Source of the DNA: Chloroflexota bacterium
Lineage (GTDB): Bacteria > Chloroflexota > UBA11872 > UBA12225
Assembly: GCA_030447525.1 (NCBI GenBank)
Contig: JAUJOR010000007.1
Location: 179,035 to 243,034 of the forward strand
DNA: 64,000 nucleotides
Direction of reading: 5' to 3'
Below the pieces are notes generated by a model, which saw nothing but the letters and a program-made list of their open reading frames with translations, was not told where the DNA came from and did no database searches. This document shows, in pieces, positions 58,421-64,000 of the stretch (within the stretch, counting starts at the first letter, position 1; every line of letters begins with the position of its first letter). A program made the translations under genes and the position numbers.

Positions 58421-59671
58421 CTACAAGAGCTGCACCGCAGGGACGCCGATGAAGTCGTGGTAGCGCTCCCGGACGTTGGCCTCGGCCGTCGACCCGCGGT
58501 GCAGGAGGACGCGGTAAAGAAAGTTGCGCGACTCGTAGGCGGGGATCGTCCAATCCCCGCGGTGGGTGTCCGGGTCGTTGTAGAAGTCGTGCAGTCCAAA
58601 GGGATTGGCGGTCATCAGCCCGTAGGCCCGCACATGCCAGTGGGTCGGATAGCGAGGGTTGGTGGGATGATCCATCAGGCAGACGCCGACGATCTCCCCA
58701 CCTAGCGGGCCGTAGTAATCACACCACATCGCCCGCTTTCCCCAGCACTCTCCCTCCTGGCGCCCGGCGTAGGAGTTTTCTATCTGGCCGGCCCCCTCAG
58801 GGCGAGACGCTGTCGGCCCGTCCATGCTGCTGGCAAGGCGGATGGAGAGCAAGCCCCCTTCTTTCGTGTCCCCGAACGTCACGGTGGCCGATCCGGCGTT
58901 GAAGCGCAGGCTGACGTCCAGGACCCTGTCATCCACGCCGAGGTTAAAGAACGTCACCCGGCGAGTTTCGGTGACCACTGTACGCGCCTCACGGTCGAGC
59001 CATTCCACTGTCTCGTCGAAAGATCCGTAGACCGGGCCGGAGACGAGCCGGGAAAAGCCGGCGTGGCGCATGGCGCTGTGGTTTGGGCCCTCACTCCAGT
59101 TGTCGGTGCCATTCACGTCGCCGTGGGCGACGTACAGACCCTTGTGGTGGGGGTGATCACGGGTCTCGCCTTCCACGCCCTCGACCATAGGCCAGCTACG
59201 CACCACGGAGGCCCCGGTGGGCCCGACGAGCGGGAAAAAGTATGGCCGTACGACGTCAGAGCCGAAGTGGTAGGTGGTGAAGTGCTCTCCCTCGATGTGC
59301 ACCGAGAGCTGCCCGTCCGGCAGCTCCTGCAACACAACGCCGGGCCCTCGGTCGGTGGCCGTCCCGTCGACGGCGAGGCCGGTCACTCCCTCTGCGACGG
59401 GGCCGGCAGTCACCGCCTCGGTCTCTACGGCCGGCTCCACGCGGTAACGTCGCTCCTGCCCGGCCGGGAGGTCGCGCACGATCCAGGTCAGCCACAGGCG
59501 GTCTTCGGTGCCCGTGCCGGAGGGCTCCAGCTGGCAAGGCACGGGCATGCCGGACTCGTCCGTCAGGCGCACCGTGGGGACGCCGCTCTCCTGGAGGGGG
59601 AGCTGCACCCAGACGGGGCAGGCCCGCCGCTCGTGGTAGCCGGCCTTGACCAGCACGTCCATCGGCTCCAT
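58421..59671 (-). CDS. DUF6807 (PmoA-like) family protein
   Basis: 416 residues. The N-terminal beta domain includes WVQLPLQESGVPTVRLTDES. The core has EHFTTYHFGSDVVRPYFFPLVGP, then the His cluster RDHPHHKGLYVAHGDVNGTDNWSEG, which may bind metal, and MDHPTNPRYPTHWHVRAYGLMTANPFG near the end. These are the markers of DUF6807/PmoA-like proteins, which despite the old name are not methane mono-oxygenase subunits. They are frequent beside Gfo/Idh/MocA genes and sugar transporters; activity is unknown. ATG 59671 follows GGGGGAG. Confidence 0.85.
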   Translation of the reverse strand: MEPMDVLVKAGYHERRACPVWVQLPLQESGVPTVRLTDESGMPVPCQLEPSGTGTEDRLWLTWIVRDLPAGQERRYRVEPAVETEAVTAGPVAEGVTGLAVDGTATDRGPGVVLQELPDGQLSVHIEGEHFTTYHFGSDVVRPYFFPLVGPTGASVVRSWPMVEGVEGETRDHPHHKGLYVAHGDVNGTDNWSEGPNHSAMRHAGFSRLVSGPVYGSFDETVEWLDREARTVVTETRRVTFFNLGVDDRVLDVSLRFNAGSATVTFGDTKEGGLLSIRLASSMDGPTASRPEGAGQIENSYAGRQEGECWGKRAMWCDYYGPLGGEIVGVCLMDHPTNPRYPTHWHVRAYGLMTANPFGLHDFYNDPDTHRGDWTIPAYESRNFLYRVLLHRGSTAEANVRERYHDFIGVPAVQLL

Positions 59672-59746
59672 CACGTCGTTCTCCCCCAGGTCACAGGTCG
59701 GTTGGCGGTCAGATGTCCGGGCGCATGGCGTCGCATCCCTGCTGTC

Positions 59747-60583
59747 TCAGCTCTCGGCTGCACCGCGCGCCCGGCGCAGGTAGGCGATGCTTTCCCGGGC
59801 GATGGTCTCTGGCCCGGGGGAAAAGTCGAAGACCTCCACCGAGACGTAGCCGTCATACCCGACGTCATGCAGGGCGCTGAAGATGGGCACGAAGTCGATC
59901 TCCCCGGAGCCGGGGTAGCCCAGGTTGGCATCGTTCGCCTGGACGTGGGCGACGTGTCGGCCCACCCGGCGGACGATGTCCGGGACGGGCTCGCCGGTGA
60001 GCCTCTGCTCGCCGGACATGCTCTTAACGTCCAGGACGAGGCGTAGCCTGGGATGATCCACCGCCCGGATCACGTCCAGGGCCTCGACGGTAGTGAGGAC
60101 GAAGCTACTCTCCGGCGGCGGGAGGGGCTCGAGGCATAGGGTCACGCCGGCATCCTCAGCCACCGTGAGAGCGTCCGAGAAGGAGTCGATCAGCCAGGCG
60201 CGGGCCTGCTCGCGCGTCACCCCTTCTTTGAGGTTGCGCTGGTTGGGGGAGCCGAACACGAGCACTCTCCCGCCGATGTCGGCGCAAAAGCGCATCAGCT
60301 CCTTGAGGTACTCGGTCGTCCGCCGGCGCACCGCGGGGTCGGGATCGGTGATGTACATCCCCTCCGGCCCCACCAGCAGCCAGTGCAGCCCAATCACTTC
60401 TAGCCCGTGCTCGCGGGCCAGCCCGGCGATCACCCGCCGGCGCGCCGCCGGGACATCGGTGACCTGCTTGGCAACGGTGAAAGGGGCCAGCTCTACCCCC
60501 TGATACCCCGTCTCGGCGATGAACCGAAACTGGCGGTCGAGGTCCCAGCCCTCGAACATCTCGTTGCATGTGCCGAACTTCAT
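59747..60583 (-). CDS. Sugar phosphate isomerase/epimerase-like TIM barrel
   Basis: 278 residues, AP_endonuc_2/xylose-isomerase-like barrel. MKFGTCNEMFEGWDLDRQFRFIAETGYQGVELAPF is strand 1 to helix 1. Metal-ligand positions appear as LCLEPLPPPESSF (Glu), RLVLDVKSMSGE (Asp), HVQANDANLG (His) and VSVEVFDFSPG (Glu). Such proteins isomerise or epimerise sugars or keto-inositols. First gene of the cluster with DUF6807, Gfo/Idh/MocA and the PHP hydrolase. Divergent from a second Gfo/Idh/MocA gene, 81 bases apart. Confidence 0.88.
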   Translation of the reverse strand: MKFGTCNEMFEGWDLDRQFRFIAETGYQGVELAPFTVAKQVTDVPAARRRVIAGLAREHGLEVIGLHWLLVGPEGMYITDPDPAVRRRTTEYLKELMRFCADIGGRVLVFGSPNQRNLKEGVTREQARAWLIDSFSDALTVAEDAGVTLCLEPLPPPESSFVLTTVEALDVIRAVDHPRLRLVLDVKSMSGEQRLTGEPVPDIVRRVGRHVAHVQANDANLGYPGSGEIDFVPIFSALHDVGYDGYVSVEVFDFSPGPETIARESIAYLRRARGAAES

Positions 60584-60664
60584 CGGCCGGGCAGTGTAGC
60601 AACTCGGTAGCGACCATGTGGCGAGGAGTGGCGTTGCCGGTCACCTCGTGCTAGGCTGGCGGCT

Positions 60665-61681
60665 ATGGAACGGCTTCGCGCGGCGATCGTCGGCTCTGGT
60701 GGTATGGCCCATACGCGGGCGTCTCACCTCACCAAGCTGGAGCGGACGTCGGTGGTCTGCGTCAGCTCCCGCAACGCCGTGACCGGGCGGGGCGTGGCCG
60801 AGCGCTACAACGTCCCGTTCATCGACGACTGGCGGCAGGCGGTGACGCGCGACGATGTGGACGCCGTCTTCGTCACGACGCACAACGACAGCCACGCCGC
60901 CATTGCCGAGGCGGCCCTCGAGGCCGGCAAGCACGTCTTTATCGAGTACCCCATCGCCACTACTCTGGAAGACGCGGATCGACTCATCGCCCTGGCCCGC
61001 GCCCGCGCTCGCGTGCTGCACATCGGCCACGATCACGCCGGCGTCGGCTGGCACCTGGGGATCAAAGGGGCGGCGACCGAGCTGGGGAAGCTCCTGGCGG
61101 TGAACGGCGTGCTGGCGACGCCCAGCCGGGGCGGGGGCCGGAGCGTCTGGCGCAACCGCCGCCTCTCAGGCCCCCCCTTGATGGTGGGCATCGCCTACGT
61201 CTTCCACCTCCTTGACCTGTTCGGCCCGGTAGCCTGGGTAGAAGGAACCTGTGCCTATGACGGCCTTGACGATGCCGGCTACTACCGCTCCAGTGTCACG
61301 ACTCTGACGGCGGCCTTCGCCGCCGGGGGGATGGCCCAGCTCCTCTACATCCGCGGCTTCGCCGTCCCGCGGGACGAGCAGGAGCAGGCCATGATGTTCA
61401 CGAACGGCTTCCTCTCCTACCGTGGATACGTCTCCGGGAGCCACTCCAGCGAAGGGCACTTGACGCGAGTGACGCGGGCCGGCTCACAGCGCGTGGCCTT
61501 TCCTGAGGTGGCCCTGGCCCAGGCCAGCCGCGAGAACACCGAGCGCTTTGTCGCCGAGGTGATGGACGGGACCACGGTGTCCCCCGCCGTCCACCTGGCA
61601 CGTGACGCCGTGGCCGTTGCCCTGGCAGCCGAGCAGTCGGCCGAGCACGGGGGGCGGGTGACCCTCGAGCGCCGTGACTGA
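60665..61681 (+). CDS. Gfo/Idh/MocA protein with EYP in place of EKP
   Basis: 338 residues. The Rossmann part is LRAAIVGSGGMAHTRASHL. The catalytic motif reads HVFIEYPIATTLEDAD, so the lysine is Tyr95 while Glu94 and Pro96 remain. The downstream GPPLMVGIAYVFHLLDLFG replaces the usual GGGxxxDxGxHxxD motif, so the second catalytic Asp/His set is also altered. It keeps the fold but has probably lost standard dehydrogenase chemistry; a binding or sensor role is possible. Divergent from the TIM-barrel cluster and likely coregulated. ATG 60665. Confidence 0.82.
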   Translation: MERLRAAIVGSGGMAHTRASHLTKLERTSVVCVSSRNAVTGRGVAERYNVPFIDDWRQAVTRDDVDAVFVTTHNDSHAAIAEAALEAGKHVFIEYPIATTLEDADRLIALARARARVLHIGHDHAGVGWHLGIKGAATELGKLLAVNGVLATPSRGGGRSVWRNRRLSGPPLMVGIAYVFHLLDLFGPVAWVEGTCAYDGLDDAGYYRSSVTTLTAAFAAGGMAQLLYIRGFAVPRDEQEQAMMFTNGFLSYRGYVSGSHSSEGHLTRVTRAGSQRVAFPEVALAQASRENTERFVAEVMDGTTVSPAVHLARDAVAVALAAEQSAEHGGRVTLERRD

Positions 61682-61785
61682 CGCTTCCGATCCAACACCC
61701 CGGGGCTTCCACCGAGCTCCATGTGCCCGGTGGGGCAGCAGCGCCGGATCAGTTCGGAACGCCGTGCCCCCTGGCCGGTGGCACG

Positions 61786-62205
61786 ATGGCGGGCGTTCTC
61801 ACCAGCACGCCAGTGCGACCCAAGGCTCAGGTGATGCCTGTTGAGTCAGGTGAGCCCGATCTGCGGCGCTACGTCCAGGAGCTGCAGGCCATGCTCCGCC
61901 GGCGCAGTCCTGAAGCCTACCGAGCCTTCGTGGCGCAGTGGCGGGATCTCCACCAACGGGGCGTCGCCGAGCGGTTGCTGGCGATGGACGACGCCGCGCT
62001 GCGCCATCGCATGGAGCGGATGATTCTGGATCAGCCCGCACTGGCCGACCTTCATGAGTCCGCCCGTGCCTACCTGCACGAGCACGGGGATGACGTTGCT
62101 GTCCCAACGGTCCGGCCGCAGGGGCCAGCACGCGCCCCTGAGCCTCTGCGGCGCCCCCGGCCGCTACAGGGCAGACGCCTGCGCCGCCGCCCTCGAACAC
62201 GCTAA
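61786..62205 (+). CDS. Hypothetical protein with basic tail
   Basis: 139 residues, no family recognised. The core ESGEPDLRRYVQELQAMLRRRSPEAYRAFVAQWRDLHQRGVAERLL and LADLHESARAYLHEHG is predicted to be helical, possibly a four-helix bundle. The tail (RAPEPLRRPRPLQGRRLRRRPRTR) is strongly basic and Pro-rich, as in nucleic-acid-binding or membrane-proximal tails. ATG 61786 is chosen over a start 63 bases upstream with no better ribosome site. No operon partner. Confidence 0.5.
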   Translation: MAGVLTSTPVRPKAQVMPVESGEPDLRRYVQELQAMLRRRSPEAYRAFVAQWRDLHQRGVAERLLAMDDAALRHRMERMILDQPALADLHESARAYLHEHGDDVAVPTVRPQGPARAPEPLRRPRPLQGRRLRRRPRTR

Positions 62206-62561
62206 GGGCGGCGGCCGGGACAATCGTTCACTCCCCCTCGGCCGGCCGAGAGCGCGCGTCAAACGTATCGCTGGCCAAGGCTATCAATACACCGCTAGCT
62301 TACACGGCAACGGGAGAGTCCGCTGCCGGTCGGTGCGGTAGGTAAGTCGGGTTGAGTCTGACGACGTAGCCGTGCCTTCCGGCCGAAAGCGACGGATTCC
62401 TCGCTGCGCCCAGAATGACACGAGTCCCCGCGGTACCGGGAAGTCTCGCCATCGTACTGATAAGCTCATGAACTTCTGTCGTTCCGGCCACGTCAAGCAT
62501 CACGGCAGTGGCCCAACGACATGTTTATTCCTGCCGCAGGCCCAAGGTCCCCACCTGAGAA
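62206..62561. other. Gap with a repeat remnant
   Basis: 356 bases without a gene I can support. A fragment related in reverse orientation to the period-24 repeat at 39547 lies at 62395-62413. No other structure was found. Confidence 0.4.
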
Positions 62562-63878
62562 TTAGCTTCCGGCGAGGATGGGGTTGGCCCGGGCGACCAT
62601 ATCCGCCACGGCCGAGCGCACCGGCAGCTTGTTCTGATGCAGGTCGCCGATGATGGGGTTGATGACCTCGCTAGAGGCTTTCGCCCAGCGCACCCCCCCG
62701 GGGCGGACATAGATACTCTCGGCGGACTTGACCACCAGTCTGGCATTGGGGTACAGCGTCTCCAGTCGCTTGGCCTCTTCCTCGGCCACGCTCCGCAGGG
62801 CGGGGAGCCAGAAGACCTTCGGATCGCGCTTGGAAAGCCACATCCGCCAGCCTTGCGGGCCGAACTGCCAGCGCATGAACTCGAAGGAGGCGTCCGGTGA
62901 CTTGGCCTCCCTGGGGATCGACCACCCGGCGCCCCCGGTGGCGAAGTGATGCTTGCCATCCTGCCCCTTGGGGGCCAGGGTCATGCCCCATGAGAGGTTG
63001 TCGCCGGCCTGCGACCACGTTGCGGTGGCCCAGGTGCCGTGGTTCACCATGGCCAGCCGGTTGGCGGTAAACCAGGCGTTCTCGTTCGCCAGGTTGGCCT
63101 GCGTGCGCACCGCCGGCGCCGGCATCACCTTCCATTTGTGCTGCAGATCGACCATGAACTCCAGGCCGGCCAAGGCCTGCGGGCTGTCTAGCAGGAGCCT
63201 GGTGGGGTTCTCAGTGCTGTCCACCGTTTGGCCCCCGTGGTTGTAGACGAACTGCTCCCATGTCCAGCCCGGAAACATATAGCCGTACTGGTCGAGCACC
63301 TCGCCCGAGCCCTTAGAGAGCTTGCGTGCCACCTCCAGCGCCCCATTCCACGGCCAGTCCTCCTTTGGGGGCGGTTCCCCGGCCCGATCAAAGAGGGACG
63401 TGTTGTAGTACAGCGTCGATGCGGGCTGAAAGTCCTCCGGCAGGGCCACCAGCTTGCCCTGGAATGACTGCATCTTGATCAGGTGGGGATAGAAGTCCCC
63501 AACTTTCAAGTCCTTGGCGGTCTGCATGTACGGCGTCAGGTCGCGCAGCCCCCCCTCCGCGACCAGCTGGTGGAAGGCAGCGGCATCACGCCGGAACACG
63601 TCCGGGGGCGTCCCGCCGGCGATCTTGGAGACGACCTCCTGCGTGTTCCCCGGGGTGAACTCCAGCTTGACGTTGTTCTTGCGGCTGAATTCCTCGGCGG
63701 TGGCCATGAACCCTGGATCGGTCTGCTGAAAGTTGTGGATGGTGGTGATGTACAGCGTCTCCGGGAACTTGACTGGCCGGGGCGCTCCCTCCCCCGGCTG
63801 GGCGCCGGTGGGCGGGGCGCCGGCCCCGCCGCCGGCGGCCGCCCCCGCCCCGGGCCCCCCGCCCCCCACCCCCCCCAC
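62562..63878 (-). CDS. ABC sugar-type solute-binding protein, 5' end missing
   Basis: 438 codons are readable, but the N-terminus is lost in the degraded contig end. The signal peptide and lipobox would lie beyond position 63878. The readable start is Gly/Ala/Pro-rich, then VKFPETLYITTIHNFQQTDPGFMATAEEFSRKNNVKLEFTPG. The cleft motifs EVVSKIAGGTPPDVFRRDAAA, YYNTSLFDRAGEPPPKEDWPW and GGAGWSIPREAKSPDASFEFMRW are typical of family 1 sugar-binding proteins. It would feed a carbohydrate importer, whose permeases are probably outside the window. It points away from the hypothetical gene at 61786. Confidence 0.85.
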   Translation of the reverse strand: MGGVGGGGPGAGAAAGGGAGAPPTGAQPGEGAPRPVKFPETLYITTIHNFQQTDPGFMATAEEFSRKNNVKLEFTPGNTQEVVSKIAGGTPPDVFRRDAAAFHQLVAEGGLRDLTPYMQTAKDLKVGDFYPHLIKMQSFQGKLVALPEDFQPASTLYYNTSLFDRAGEPPPKEDWPWNGALEVARKLSKGSGEVLDQYGYMFPGWTWEQFVYNHGGQTVDSTENPTRLLLDSPQALAGLEFMVDLQHKWKVMPAPAVRTQANLANENAWFTANRLAMVNHGTWATATWSQAGDNLSWGMTLAPKGQDGKHHFATGGAGWSIPREAKSPDASFEFMRWQFGPQGWRMWLSKRDPKVFWLPALRSVAEEEAKRLETLYPNARLVVKSAESIYVRPGGVRWAKASSEVINPIIGDLHQNKLPVRSAVADMVARANPILAGS

Positions 63879-64000
63879 GCGCCGTCGCCGGGGCGGCGGG
63901 GGCGGGGGGGGGGCCGCGCCGGGGGGCCCCCGCGGGGGGGGGGCCGGGGGGGGGGCGGGCGCGCGGGGGGGGCGGCGGGGGCGGGGGGCGGGGCGCGGGG
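63850..64000. other. G/C homopolymer contig end
   Basis: The last ~150 bases consist almost only of runs of G and C with no A and T, unlike any other part of the window. This looks like low-quality or mis-called sequence at a contig end. Readings of genes into it should not be trusted. Confidence 0.75.

Overview
The window is 64 kb of very GC-rich bacterial chromosome with dense, mostly intact genes. The gene set fits Chloroflexota, possibly the Thermomicrobia/Sphaerobacter side, but this is inference without a marker-gene tree. The points behind it are: many Gfo/Idh/MocA dehydrogenases, a SUF operon with SufU and a Rieske protein, an alaS - actin-like ATPase - baseplate-J-like - ruvX - mltG - peptidase - efp operon, solute-binding lipoproteins with no outer-membrane genes, and short dispersed intergenic repeats. 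The right end (about 63,850-64,000) collapses into G/C homopolymer and looks like a degraded contig end.

Layout. 1-8.5 kb is an accessory, scarred region. It holds a selenocysteine tRNA, a 5' fragment of ilvD abutting 3'/5' fragments of DUF1801 and DUF1761 genes, a methyltransferase next to the first 20 codons of a serine recombinase, a small membrane-protein/TetR/glycolipid-binding group, a CPA2 antiporter and a frameshifted IS701-like element. 8.9-21 kb has a DUF4388 protein, two Gfo/Idh/MocA genes, a secreted amidase with three LysM repeats, a ferredoxin, a sugar-type binding lipoprotein, a Zn-ribbon/thioredoxin-like ferredoxin, a Yip1 membrane protein and a peptide-type ABC importer without its ATPases. 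21-28.7 kb runs leftward: a hypothetical membrane-tail protein, a ribbon-helix-helix protein, a methyltransferase overlapping an M55 D-aminopeptidase, a 2-hydroxyacid dehydrogenase, another Gfo/Idh/MocA enzyme and a LarA-type racemase. 28.7-35.7 kb is a complete SUF iron-sulfur operon (sufC-B-D-Rieske-sufS-sufU-DUF59-IscU-like).

36-50 kb contains a MoaD-MoaE fusion, a YtcJ-type amidohydrolase, and a long leftward housekeeping operon from alaS to efp, a lysine-less biotin-carrier-like protein and a GT9 transferase. clpC follows, divergent from alaS, with a clear promoter and terminator. 53-64 kb carries two GT4 glycosyltransferases, then an apparent catabolic island (sugar-isomerase-like TIM barrel, DUF6807, Gfo/Idh/MocA, CehA/McbA-type PHP hydrolase) with a divergent Gfo/Idh/MocA paralogue, a hypothetical gene, and a 5'-truncated sugar-binding lipoprotein gene.

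The most unusual signals are protein families that keep their fold but lose or alter the key residue (BCCP-like without biotin lysine, two Gfo/Idh/MocA proteins without the EKP lysine, EF-P with Arg32, MoaD with an internal Gly-Gly), a two-copy 62-nt intergenic repeat able to form mutually exclusive helices, and a TGTGA-N6-TCACA palindrome in an AT-rich gap.
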